In this document: positions 10,002 to 18,613 of the stretch, piece by piece
Layout of the letters: each line of letters begins with the position of its first letter
Numbering within the stretch: the first letter of the stretch is position 1
Source: Sulfolobus acidocaldarius SUSAZ
Lineage (GTDB): Archaea; Thermoproteota; Thermoprotei_A; Sulfolobales; Sulfolobaceae
Direction of reading: 5' to 3'
Assembly: GCA_000508305.1 (NCBI GenBank)
Contig: CP006977.1
Location: 652,621-716,620 of the forward strand
Length of the DNA: 64,000 nucleotides
Made by a program: the position numbers and the translations under genes
The notes under the pieces: model-generated
The model's input: only the letters and a program-made list of their open reading frames with translations
What the model was told of the DNA's origin: nothing
Databases searched by the model: none

Positions 10002-11492
10002 TTAATTATTTTCTTGTTCTTCTTGTACTGTTTCAATTTTCTCCTTTGCAACGTCTTCCAAGCTTTTCATCTTAGGTTCAGGTATTAATACAATAGTCAG
10101 GATAGCACCAATTATACTGACAGCAGCTAGTAATAGAAATATATTTCTAAATCCAATTGAGGCGACTAAGCTAGGAAACAGATAAGTTGTTATTGCAGCT
10201 CCCAATTTTCCACTAGCTGCAGATATTCCATGACCTGTACTTCTGAACTTGGTGGGATACACTTCAGATGGTATTACAAATGTTGTAGTATTTGCACCAA
10301 AGTCTATGAAGAAGAACGTTAATGAATATAATATAAATGCTACAGTCGCAGGTATTGTAAACGATATATTCTTACCAGTTTGTAATAATACTAATGAGAC
10401 TATACCATATAATATTCCCATGACTATAAAGCCTTGTACTTGTATCAATTTTCTTCCTAACTTATCGATTAAAGCTACAGCTGTGAAATATCCAGGGAAA
10501 CCGACTAAATATGGTATGCCTCCAATGAATAACTGCTTTGCCAATTCGCTCTGAAATTCAGAAATAGAAGTAATAGTTGAACTAAATGGTGACCCAAATA
10601 TTGGTGTAATAACAGAGGATGAATACACTCCTGTTCCATAAAATGCTATGTCAAGAATAAACCAGGTTCCAGCAGTTCCAATTAGTAACAAAGAGTAGTT
10701 ACTTAGGGAAGTCATTATGTTCAGCTTAGTTGAGGAATTAGGTGTCTTTAAATTATCTTTCACCTGTAGATTAGCTCCGACAAATTGAGCAGCCTTTTTT
10801 GCTTCTTCCACATCTCCTTTAGCTATTAATGAATACCTAGGCGTCTCTGGTACTTTTCTCCTTAGGTAAATAACCGTGGCTGCAGGTATTGCACCAAATC
10901 CCGCCATAACTCTCCATGCAATATCGGGAGGTAATGTTAAAGCTGCAACAACTCCAACTATCAGAGCCGCAATTGAACCTAGAGCTTGATTTGAGAACAC
11001 TAAAGCAACTAATTTTCCTCTATCTTTTACATTCGAATACTCACTCATAATTGTTGCTGAAATAGGATAATCTCCACCTATACCTAAACCCATTATTGAT
11101 CTGAAGAGAATTAGTAAAGGTAAATTTGGAGATAAAGCGCTTAATAGAGCTCCAGCTGTAAGTAAAGAAGCTTCAACACCATATACCTTTTTCCTCCCTA
11201 ACCTGTCACCGATGTAACCAAACACTAATTGACCAATTATTGCTGTCCATATAGCAGAGGATGCTAATAGACCAGTCCAGAAAGTACCTTGACTCCCTAT
11301 CAAATATTCAGTAAATCCTGCCATATTAAAACCGAAATATTTGTAAGCATCAATCATCACAGCCAAAATATATGAGATTATTAATAAGTCATAAGCGTCA
11401 GTGAAAAATCCCATACCTGCAGTGTACCATATTTTAATATGATTCCAATTCAGTTTAGTGTTGTCAATTCCCTTGAAAGGATTATTACTCAT
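10002..11492 (-). CDS. MFS transporter, phosphate/sugar symporter-like
   Basis: A 496-aa twelve-helix major facilitator. It has the GDRLGRKK loop between helices 2 and 3 and a GLGIGGDYPISATIMSE segment, which is typical of the phosphate:proton symporter and related metabolite:H+ families. The loop IDKLGRK marks the second half. The substrate cannot be assigned, and sugars or organic acids remain possible beside gluconate dehydratase. It follows the UspA gene on the same strand after 100 bp, with its own TATA-like sequence (CTAAATATATTAG, near 11518-11530). Confidence 0.8.
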   Translation of the reverse strand: MSNNPFKGIDNTKLNWNHIKIWYTAGMGFFTDAYDLLIISYILAVMIDAYKYFGFNMAGFTEYLIGSQGTFWTGLLASSAIWTAIIGQLVFGYIGDRLGRKKVYGVEASLLTAGALLSALSPNLPLLILFRSIMGLGIGGDYPISATIMSEYSNVKDRGKLVALVFSNQALGSIAALIVGVVAALTLPPDIAWRVMAGFGAIPAATVIYLRRKVPETPRYSLIAKGDVEEAKKAAQFVGANLQVKDNLKTPNSSTKLNIMTSLSNYSLLLIGTAGTWFILDIAFYGTGVYSSSVITPIFGSPFSSTITSISEFQSELAKQLFIGGIPYLVGFPGYFTAVALIDKLGRKLIQVQGFIVMGILYGIVSLVLLQTGKNISFTIPATVAFILYSLTFFFIDFGANTTTFVIPSEVYPTKFRSTGHGISAASGKLGAAITTYLFPSLVASIGFRNIFLLLAAVSIIGAILTIVLIPEPKMKSLEDVAKEKIETVQEEQENN

Positions 11493-11566
11493 ATCAAGCT
11501 GTATTTAGAGGGTCTACTAATATATTTAGCGTATTTAGACTATAGTTTAGGATGTAAACTATTTAT

Positions 11567-11578
11567 AACTATATAGTT
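11567..11578. promoter_or_regulatory. 12-bp palindrome between the UspA and MFS genes
   Basis: AACTATATAGTT is a perfect palindrome just after the UspA stop codon and overlaps a TATAAAT-like sequence. It may be an operator, but chance is plausible in such AT-rich DNA. Confidence 0.25.
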
Positions 11579-11592
11579 CATTTATTTTTAAA

Positions 11593-11979
11593 TTACTTTA
11601 CGACAAGTATAGGTACCTTAGCCTTTTCTATCAAAGCTGACGAAACACTGCCTATTACTACTTTTTTAATTCCTGTTAGACCTCTACTACCTGTGACTAT
11701 CATATCACAATTAACTCTCTCACAATAATCTATTATTGTGCTTACAACATCCCCGCTTTCAATTATAGCTGATTTAGCTGATGGAAATAACTCTAATACT
11801 TCTTTATGAAGATTTTCGGCTTTTTTCTCATCTTCAATAATTTTTTGATCTGGTGACCTGGGTGCCTCTTTTATAACTGTTATTACATATACTTCATCTT
11901 CTTTTTTTAGTATGCGAAGTAGAAATCTAACAGCCTTTTTTGACTGTTCTGACCCATCATAAGCTATTAAAAACTTCAT
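11593..11979 (-). CDS. Universal stress protein (UspA family)
   Basis: A single 128-aa Usp domain beginning FLIAYDGSEQS. It ends with the ATP-binding signature TGSRGLTGIKKVVIGSVS (G-x2-G-x9-G-S/T pattern) and PILVVK. It therefore belongs to the ATP-binding class. Usp genes often sit beside transporters, as here with the MFS gene just downstream, suggesting but not proving regulation of transport. Confidence 0.9.
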   Translation of the reverse strand: MKFLIAYDGSEQSKKAVRFLLRILKKEDEVYVITVIKEAPRSPDQKIIEDEKKAENLHKEVLELFPSAKSAIIESGDVVSTIIDYCERVNCDMIVTGSRGLTGIKKVVIGSVSSALIEKAKVPILVVK

Positions 11980-12293
11980 ATTAATATTTACTTAAGTGAA
12001 CGCTAATTAAGATTTTTATAATGACGGAAGTAAATTATGCTCTTTTTTATGCTAAGGAATGAGAGTAAGTTTATTATTTGCTATATAAAAGTCATGAAAA
12101 TATAGAGACTATATAGATAAACTAGAATCACTAAGGATACAAAATTTAAATTAAACATGTATACAAAGATCAAAAATCTCGTAAAATTCTTATTTTTAAA
12201 GTTTTATTCTGATAACTTTCATTTTGTTATGCATAAGTTGACCTGGATTAAGCATAATAATTAAAATTTACCAAAATATTCTATAGGTGCCTA
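11980..12293. other. Intergenic region, 314 bp
   Basis: AT-rich spacer between divergent genes, with no ORF over about 18 codons and no RNA gene seen. AATTAAAATTTACC lies about 30 nt before the ATG at 12294, and TAGGTGCC just before that ATG may be a weak ribosome binding site. Confidence 0.5.
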
Positions 12294-13517
12294 ATGAGAA
12301 GTAATAAAACATATACACTAGTGAGATGCAGGTTTATAATAGATTCAGAGAGTATAACTGAAAATTTGAACCTAATTGTACAAGGAAATACAATTAAGTC
12401 TATTGGTCATGAAATTGAAGGTGATGAAATTGATTGTTCAAAATACGTTGTTATTCCGGGCTTGATTAACGCTCATACCCATTCTGGGATGATGATATTC
12501 AGAGGATATTATGACGATAGTGAACTGACTGAGTGGTTATCTAGAATTTGGGACGAAGAACGAAAAATGACCCAGGAGGTTATGAATATTGGGTCAGAAC
12601 TATCCATCATTGAAATGTTATCTAAAGGTATCACAGGGTTTGTTGATATGTATTTTAATCCAGAAGGTGTTAAGGAACTAGCTGAAAAGTACGGTATTAG
12701 AATTGATGCTGGATATACTTTTTTAGATTCAATGTTGGATCCATATGAGGTAGATTCTAGACAAAGGAAGCTTAGTAAAAGTAACTACTTTAAACCTATA
12801 GTAAACGTTCATAGTATATATTCCACATCTATTAATACTCTGAAATTAGCAAAACAACTGGCTGAAGAGACGGAAACACGTATTCATATTCATGTGGCTG
12901 AAACTAGGAATGAAATTTTTCAGTCTAAGAAAAAATACGGCAAATTTCCTGTAGAGTTTCTACATGAATTAAATATAGTTGAAATTTCTCAATTGGTTCA
13001 TTTAGGATGGGTCGCAAATTGGGAATTGCAGTATATAAAAATGGCTACACATTGTCCTACATCTAATATGAAATTAGCCACTGCAGGTTTTTTCCCATTT
13101 ATAGATATGATCGAAAAGGGTAAGAACGTTACTATAGGTACTGACGGACCGTCTACAAATAATTCACTGGATATGTTTAGGGAAATGAAAAGTGCGGTAT
13201 TATTGCAGAGACACTCCTATTGGGACACTAGAATGAAAGCACTTCATGCTCTTAAATCTGCTACAGAAGAAGGATACAAATTGATGGGAATAAAGGGAGG
13301 AAAAATAAAAGAAGGATATGTGGCAGACCTGGTTCTTCTTGATACTGATGAATTATATCCCCTAAAGAAAGACCGTATAGTCTCAAATATAGTTTATAAT
13401 GCAGTGGGGGAAAACGTAAGTAAGGTAATAATTGATGGTAAAGTAGTATATGAAAGGGGAAAATTTTCTACGAGAAAGAAGGAACTTCTATCGCTCATTG
13501 ACGATATCGTAATGTAA
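12294..13517 (+). CDS. Amidohydrolase, MtaD/SAH deaminase-like
   Basis: A 407-aa amidohydrolase with the metal-binding HTHSG motif near residue 60, further histidines in HIHVAE and the HL segment, and the catalytic aspartate in GTDGPSTNNSLDMF. The THCPTSNMKL segment and overall pattern resemble 5-methylthioadenosine/S-adenosylhomocysteine deaminases and TrzA/AtzA-type enzymes. The true substrate may be another purine or pyrimidine. Reaction type (hydrolytic deamination) is known for the family; the specific call is inference. It is monocistronic. Confidence 0.8.
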   Translation: MRSNKTYTLVRCRFIIDSESITENLNLIVQGNTIKSIGHEIEGDEIDCSKYVVIPGLINAHTHSGMMIFRGYYDDSELTEWLSRIWDEERKMTQEVMNIGSELSIIEMLSKGITGFVDMYFNPEGVKELAEKYGIRIDAGYTFLDSMLDPYEVDSRQRKLSKSNYFKPIVNVHSIYSTSINTLKLAKQLAEETETRIHIHVAETRNEIFQSKKKYGKFPVEFLHELNIVEISQLVHLGWVANWELQYIKMATHCPTSNMKLATAGFFPFIDMIEKGKNVTIGTDGPSTNNSLDMFREMKSAVLLQRHSYWDTRMKALHALKSATEEGYKLMGIKGGKIKEGYVADLVLLDTDELYPLKKDRIVSNIVYNAVGENVSKVIIDGKVVYERGKFSTRKKELLSLIDDIVM

Positions 13518-13751
13518 GTAGTAGACTAAAAGCATAGGAGAGTTTGGTGATAAGCTTTTGTTATTACATTATATTGACCTGGAGCATCCATTACTAAGTA
13601 CAAATTTTCATGTGTTTTATGTGTCTTATAATTGCTAAATTCAAGTCTTAAAGTAGACTATTTTGAATAATCAAGTGTCTTTTTTGAGACTTTCTAAAGT
13701 ATTATATTTAAGCGGGTTATCTTAAAGAAGTATTTACACATACAATAGGAA

Positions 13752-13843
13752 TCCCGCCGCGGGGACTTGAACCCCGGACCACCCGGTAACTGCCCTCCTA
13801 ACCTACAGCCGGGCGCTCTAGAACCGGGCTGAGCTACGGCGGG
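13752..13843 (-). tRNA. tRNA-Tyr (GTA) with a 15-nt intron
   Basis: The minus strand folds as a full cloverleaf. The acceptor is CCCGCCG/CGGCGGG, the D-stem GCTC/GAGC, the anticodon stem CCCGG/CCGGG, and the T-arm CGGGG TTCAAGT CCCCG. The anticodon loop starts CTGTAG (anticodon GTA) and is interrupted by 15 extra nt after position 37, the canonical archaeal intron site cut by the splicing endonuclease. Mature length is 77 nt including discriminator A. CCA is not encoded. A TATA-like AATATAAAG lies upstream at 13873-13881. Confidence 0.95.
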
Positions 13844-13966
13844 TCTTCCATTATATACTGTAAAGTAGTTGCAATATAAAGTTTATTCCTTAGGTAACTT
13901 GAGCATAATTATGCCAATCATTTATCAAATTATATTACATCAAAATCTGCAAACTATGATCAAGAA

Positions 13967-14069
13967 TGCGGGGGGTGGGATTTGAACCCACGCAGGCCTA
14001 CACCATCGGGGATCTTACCCGTTTGGGGTCCTAAGCCCGACCCCTTTGACCTTGCTCGGGCACCCCCGC
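13967..14069 (-). tRNA. tRNA-Leu (TAG) with an 18-nt intron
   Basis: The minus strand gives acceptor GCGGGGG/CCCCCGC, anticodon stem TCGGG/CCCGA, a long variable arm (TGGTGTAGGCCTGC region) typical of class II tRNA-Leu, and T-arm GTGGG TTCAAAT CCCAC. The loop begins CTTAGG (anticodon TAG) and carries an 18-nt insertion after position 37. Mature length is about 85 nt. CCA is not encoded. CATAAAAATAG upstream at about 14085-14096 is the likely TATA box. Confidence 0.95.
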
Positions 14070-14101
14070 AAGACACAAATCTATTTTTATGGTAAAAAAC
14101 T

Positions 14102-14371
14102 TTAATCTTTAACTGTCTCTAGCATCGACACTACATTCCATATGGCTATTCTGGTATGCATGGGCATATTCGGGTCTTGGCTTATTTCCTCTAAAATCCC
14201 AATTGCGTTTGCTGCTCTTACTGCTGGACTCAAAGTTTGATCCTGAAGATTTCTAATAGCGTCTGTCGCTGCTCTTCTAATGTTTCTGGGAACACTAGTA
14301 TCATTCACTATTTTTTGTAGCATCCCCACAGCCTGTCTAATTTTTGCCTCATTGTCATAAAGAGCAGACAT
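14102..14371 (-). CDS. UPF0147 family protein
   Basis: An 89-aa all-helical protein ([50 protein letters not shown]) matching the archaeal UPF0147 family, whose function is unknown. The repeated helix pattern suggests a small HEAT-like or four-helix fold. It lies just downstream of the tRNA-Leu promoter region and is divergent from the Ssuh-type zinc-ribbon gene. Confidence 0.85.
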   Translation of the reverse strand: MSALYDNEAKIRQAVGMLQKIVNDTSVPRNIRRAATDAIRNLQDQTLSPAVRAANAIGILEEISQDPNMPMHTRIAIWNVVSMLETVKD

Positions 14372-14428
14372 TGTAAATCACCCAAAGATATTTTACTATA
14401 GCACTTTTTTAGTTTATTGTGGGATTTC

Positions 14429-14788
14429 ATGAGTACCACAGACTCAGTAAAGAAAGCTGCGGAATTGCTTAGGCAAGGTGCTACAATGTTAGATATACCT
14501 TGCCCGGTTTGTAATATGCCATTGTTTAGGCTAAAAAGCGGAGAAGTTATTTGTCCTACTCATGGTAAGGTATATATAGTTAAGGATGAGGCTGAGCAGA
14601 AAAGGATTCAGACTAACTTTCTTATGGATAGCTTGGAGAATATACTTGTTAATAATGTAGAGAAAGTCGCAGAGAAAATAAAACAAGATCCTATGGATAC
14701 CGAGTCAATAACCCAAATAATTAGGTACCTCGAAGCTATAGAGAGAATCATGAGAATTAGAAATGGTTTAGAAAAGAATAAACAATAG
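14429..14788 (+). CDS. Sjogren's syndrome/scleroderma autoantigen 1 (p27)-like zinc ribbon protein
   Basis: A 119-aa protein. An N-terminal helix KKAAELLRQGATML is followed by a small zinc ribbon (CPVC then CPTHG) and a C-terminal helical region. This is the layout of the archaeal autoantigen p27 family, whose biochemical role is not established. The ATG at 14429 is preferred to a TTG at 14417. The 3' end overlaps the convergent thymidylate kinase gene by 32 nt. Confidence 0.8.
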   Translation: MSTTDSVKKAAELLRQGATMLDIPCPVCNMPLFRLKSGEVICPTHGKVYIVKDEAEQKRIQTNFLMDSLENILVNNVEKVAEKIKQDPMDTESITQIIRYLEAIERIMRIRNGLEKNKQ

Positions 14789-15341
14789 ACCACGTTTCCT
14801 CTACAATCTCGTCAATGGATTTCTCAGCATTCACTATTCTTATTTTATTATTTCTTTTAGCTAGTTCCAGATATTTCTCTCTAACCTTTGATAATGTAGA
14901 AATTTTTTCAGCAAAATTGAATTTGTCCACCTTATTTTTTATTCTCGCAATAGCAGTTTCAGGCTTTAGATCGAGTAGTATAGTTAAGTCAGGCTCTGGG
15001 AAATATTTGTTTAGGTTCCTTATCCAATTTTCATCGATTCCCAGAGAACTCTGATATGCTATTGTAGAATCAATATATCTATCCATGATAATAATTTCAG
15101 GACTTTGTTTAAACAGTAGATTTAGGTGATATGCTCTGTCTGCAGTAAACAACAATGTTAATGATATAGGATCTTTCCATCCTATTTCCTCAATCAACTT
15201 AATAATTTCCCGACTGAAAGGCTCTGAAGTTAATATGATTTTTCTATTACTTCCAATTTCTATTAAGAGTTTTTCATAGATTATTTTAGATATAGTTGTC
15301 TTTCCTGATCCATCTATTCCTTCAAATGATATTATAAACAT
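14757..15341 (-). CDS. tmk: Thymidylate kinase (dTMP kinase)
   Basis: A 194-aa P-loop kinase with FEGIDGSGKTT at the N-terminus, the DRY motif in MDRYIDSTIAYQSS, and DLTILLDLKPETAIARI. It phosphorylates dTMP to dTDP using ATP. Its start overlaps the end of the upstream Clp1-like gene by 10 nt, so tmk is the last gene of a three-gene minus-strand operon. Confidence 0.92.
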   Translation of the reverse strand: MFIISFEGIDGSGKTTISKIIYEKLLIEIGSNRKIILTSEPFSREIIKLIEEIGWKDPISLTLLFTADRAYHLNLLFKQSPEIIIMDRYIDSTIAYQSSLGIDENWIRNLNKYFPEPDLTILLDLKPETAIARIKNKVDKFNFAEKISTLSKVREKYLELAKRNNKIRIVNAEKSIDEIVEETWSIVYSFLNHF

Positions 15342-16423
15342 CTCTTTATCTTCACTCTTCTTTCATCATAGTCATTATTTAATGCTATACTTCCCAAAAT
15401 TACACCATCAAATACGGTAATAGGCGATTGAATGGTGACTTTTTGATTAACTTCATCAATCTGTTTTATTAAGCCTGCACCTGCAATTTTTCCCTTATGT
15501 GAGAGACCGACAATTAATCCTGTGATCTCCTCTCTCTCGACGTAGTAACCTTGGCAGGGTTGTTCATCTATTAATTGAACTTCCTCTCCCCAAGCAAACA
15601 ATAAATTCTCGGATAATGGTGAACCTAAAATTTCTCTTATGTCCACATCTACTAGGAGAGATTTCGAGAAATAACTCCTATATTTATTTTTTCTATATAT
15701 TTTCCGTGTTTTTATGTTTCTGTTTACATCCAGTGGAAATGGTTTGATTATTTTTACTTTTCTACTTATTTCTATAGGTAAATCGGTTAGTATCTTTTCA
15801 TTGAATACTAAAATGTAATCAGGATCCAATCTGTAGATCAGTTCAAGTTTATGTTTAAGGGCTAAAAATCCGTTTATCCATCCGTCAGCATCAACAACCA
15901 GGTTCTTTTCGTCTTTATTCATATTATATAATTTATCTATCAGTGATATGTGGAGCCTAGGATTAATTGATGGTGTTATATCGCCAAAAAATTCTATACT
16001 TTCATACGTTCTTTCCGATAGTTTCAATTTTTTGTCAACTTGTCTAGACGAGATAGACACAAATGTTGGCAAAAATAATGAAGATTGGCCTACATCTGCA
16101 TCTATTATTTTGCCTCCATGCATGTTGAGTAACATGTTAGAGAGATAGGTCTTCCCTGAGTTCTGCTTACCCAAAATAATTATCCTTCCTTCCAAGTCAT
16201 TGATAATTTTATGCCAGCCTAAGGTGGGATATTTTGATAATATTTCACAATTACTATCTAGAGAACTTACATCCATAGAAGTAAGGGTGAATGTATCATT
16301 CTCATGTATATCCAACTGTCCTTCCATCAGCACTATTCCATTTACAGATATCTTACCGCTGTTTATTCTAATTACACACGGACCTTTTATGACAAGATCG
16401 GTATCTCTGTCTAACTCAATCAT
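15332..16423 (-). CDS. Clp1/Grc3-type polynucleotide 5'-hydroxyl kinase
   Basis: A 363-aa protein with an N-terminal beta-rich domain (about 70 residues). A P-loop GKQNSGKTYLSN follows, then the Clp1-family DADVGQSS motif and a C-terminal beta domain (about residues 270-363). Archaeal members phosphorylate 5'-OH ends of RNA and DNA. The lysine and catalytic loop regions appear intact. It overlaps both neighbours by a few nt (4 upstream, 10 downstream), which indicates translational coupling with the RNase H-fold-like gene and tmk. Confidence 0.85.
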   Translation of the reverse strand: MIELDRDTDLVIKGPCVIRINSGKISVNGIVLMEGQLDIHENDTFTLTSMDVSSLDSNCEILSKYPTLGWHKIINDLEGRIIILGKQNSGKTYLSNMLLNMHGGKIIDADVGQSSLFLPTFVSISSRQVDKKLKLSERTYESIEFFGDITPSINPRLHISLIDKLYNMNKDEKNLVVDADGWINGFLALKHKLELIYRLDPDYILVFNEKILTDLPIEISRKVKIIKPFPLDVNRNIKTRKIYRKNKYRSYFSKSLLVDVDIREILGSPLSENLLFAWGEEVQLIDEQPCQGYYVEREEITGLIVGLSHKGKIAGAGLIKQIDEVNQKVTIQSPITVFDGVILGSIALNNDYDERRVKIKRCL

Positions 16424-16956
16424 ATTGCTGCCCTAAGTGCAATAATATATGCAGCTCGTATATCTCTGTCTTTCACGATAATGAAAGGATTTTTTAGACT
16501 ACTTCTGTTCTCGTCAACTAATTTCAGATTAGTATACTCTCCCCTTAAAGACTCATATAATTTTTTACCTACAAGATTCCCGTTTCCTATTCCTATCTTG
16601 AAGGTTTTATGAGGATAGATCCTGATTATTTCGTTTAAATAATTTTTTATATTTTTTAAGTCGATTGTATTTGATTCTACTAGTTCGCCATCACCGAGGA
16701 CAGCAACTGAAAGTTTATTTGGAACATTTGCGTCTATGCCAATCAGAAGTTCATTAAAGTATTCTTTGCCTCTAAGTTTACAGACTAAATATCCTATAGT
16801 TTTATCTATTCCTAAATTTCTAACTAACTCCTCTGTTATAATAATTTCGGCATTCTTTGGATTTTCTTCTAAGTTTATGTTTCTTTGCCTAAGGCGTAAA
16901 ATTAGCTTGTGGTACAATTTAAGATCGTTGACATCAATTGCTACTTTTTTTACCAC
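16420..16956 (-). CDS. Hypothetical protein, possible RNase H/RuvC-like fold
   Basis: About 178 aa from a GTG at 16956. An ATG at 17025 is in frame, but it would run into the divergent gene. A TATA-like TTTATA sits 26 nt before the GTG, so the shorter, leaderless form is favoured. The middle segment LLIGIDANVPNKLSVAVLGDG looks like the first two strands of an RNase H-like fold (IGIDPG...AVL in RuvC relatives). A C-terminal helix DIRAAYIIALRAA could carry a late acidic residue. This is fold-level inference only. It heads the operon with the Clp1-like kinase and tmk. Confidence 0.6.
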   Translation of the reverse strand: MVKKVAIDVNDLKLYHKLILRLRQRNINLEENPKNAEIIITEELVRNLGIDKTIGYLVCKLRGKEYFNELLIGIDANVPNKLSVAVLGDGELVESNTIDLKNIKNYLNEIIRIYPHKTFKIGIGNGNLVGKKLYESLRGEYTNLKLVDENRSSLKNPFIIVKDRDIRAAYIIALRAAI

Positions 16957-16978
16957 ATATTCAAATTTCTTTTTGAGG

Positions 16979-16987
16979 ATATAAAGA
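16979..16987 (-). promoter_or_regulatory. TATA-like box fixing the start of the RNase H-like gene
   Basis: GATATAAAG (TTTATA on the minus strand) is centred 26-27 nt upstream of the GTG at 16956. Confidence 0.45.
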
Positions 16988-16996
16988 TTGAGATTA

Positions 16997-17505
16997 ATGG
17001 AGTTTATTTTCGAGAAAGGGAACATTATTTCAATTTATGGAGCTTCAGGTACCGGAAAAACAAATATCGGGTTGGAATTGTGTCAAGAGATACAGCCCAG
17101 TTTATTTATATCTACTGAAGGTAAATCCTACTCCAGTAGGGTTGAGAAATTAAGGTTGAAGAAAGATATACTCTTCATAGAATCTTCCAATGTTTTTGAA
17201 TTGTTATATGCATTATCAAAAACAACTGATTTACATATAAAACTGATAGTTGTAGATACAGTAAATAAATTCTACAAATTATATAGAAATAAAAAAGATA
17301 TTGAACTCACCTTAATCCTTCTAAAATCTATTGCAGATGCGGGAGTAAAAGTGGTTATGTTGTGGCAAATGTCAGGAAATAATAGAGTTAGTGGCGAAAA
17401 ATTTATGAGAAATTTTTCGGACGATATAATGAGATTAAGCAAAGGAATAATAATAGGGTACTCGAGATATTGCAAGTTCAAGATAAATGATAATGGCGTG
17501 ATAGG

Positions 17506-17515
<10 letters not shown>
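16997..17515 (+). CDS. RecA/RadA-superfamily ATPase, short (RadB/KaiC-like)
   Basis: A 172-aa protein with Walker [10 protein letters not shown] near the N-terminus and a Walker B-like [11 protein letters not shown]. Its core is a RecA-like fold, but it lacks the N-terminal HhH domain of RadA and is shorter than typical paralogs. It may belong to the Sulfolobus RadC-type RecA paralogs with a role in repair or recombination. The ATG at 16997 is preferred over TTG 16988. It overlaps the start of carS by about 10 nt. Confidence 0.65.
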
Positions 17516-18004
<489 letters not shown>

Positions 18005-18011
18005 ATATTAT

Positions 18012-18365
18012 ATGCCAAAAAGGAAAGGCGATGAAGTAAGAAAAACTTATAGCGTCGTCAATAATGTTTACGTTATTATAATATTAGTTTTGGTAATGGG
18101 TATAACTATATTAGGCGCTATAGCATTTCCATATTATATATCACCAATAACCTATTCTAATGGGGGAACAGCTCAAGCTGGTGGTGTAGCTGTCCTTGCA
18201 GCTCTCATAATATTAGGGTTAATATTGGGGGTTTACTTTGTCGAGAATAAAAATTACGATATAGGAACCCCAATTCTTATCCTAATGCTTGTTATCATTG
18301 TCATTTATGTTTGGTTAGCTTATGGTTCAGAGGCGATTAAATTTATATTTAATATGTCGGGGTAA
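18012..18365 (+). CDS. Small membrane protein, unknown function
   Basis: About 117 aa with three predicted membrane helices (VYVIIILVLVMGITILGAI, AVLAALIILGLILGV, ILILMLVIIVIYVWLAY). The N-terminus is basic and there is a short TYSNGGTAQAGG loop. I do not recognise the family. The ATG at 18012 (MPKRKGDE) is chosen; an ATG at 17997, overlapping the carS stop, would add five residues. It is probably cotranscribed with carS. Confidence 0.6.
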   Translation: MPKRKGDEVRKTYSVVNNVYVIIILVLVMGITILGAIAFPYYISPITYSNGGTAQAGGVAVLAALIILGLILGVYFVENKNYDIGTPILILMLVIIVIYVWLAYGSEAIKFIFNMSG

Positions 18366-18370
18366 TAAGT

Positions 18371-18592
18371 ATGGAACCTATTAGGGTAAAATTATCCACA
18401 GGTAGGGAAGTAATTGTTGATGAAAATGCAATAAGGGTATTAAATGAGTACGTGAGAACTCAAATGACATTGGAGCAACTCGCAAGGAGACTAGGTTTAA
18501 CAAGCTGGGAAGAAGCTTATGAGCTAGTAAAACAAATTCCCTCATATGTGATGTGGACTCCAGTATCTATATATAGTAAGCAGGTACAATGA
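18371..18592 (+). CDS. Small conserved protein with a helix-turn-helix-like region
   Basis: A 73-aa protein. A beta hairpin-like start (IRVKLSTGREVIVDE) precedes the segment MTLEQLARRLGLTSWEEAYELVKQIP, which reads like a helix-turn-helix. It begins 5 nt after the preceding gene and is probably the last gene of the carS operon. A small regulator is possible but unproven. Confidence 0.6.
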   Translation: MEPIRVKLSTGREVIVDENAIRVLNEYVRTQMTLEQLARRLGLTSWEEAYELVKQIPSYVMWTPVSIYSKQVQ

Positions 18593-18613
18593 GAAAAGCT
18601 ACTTAGATAATTT

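Noticed and set aside
13518-13751. Possible RNA or ORF between the amidohydrolase and tRNA-Tyr genes
   Set aside because: Only a weak hairpin (GTCT...AGAC) and no box motifs or ORF were seen; it is probably 3' flanking and terminator sequence.
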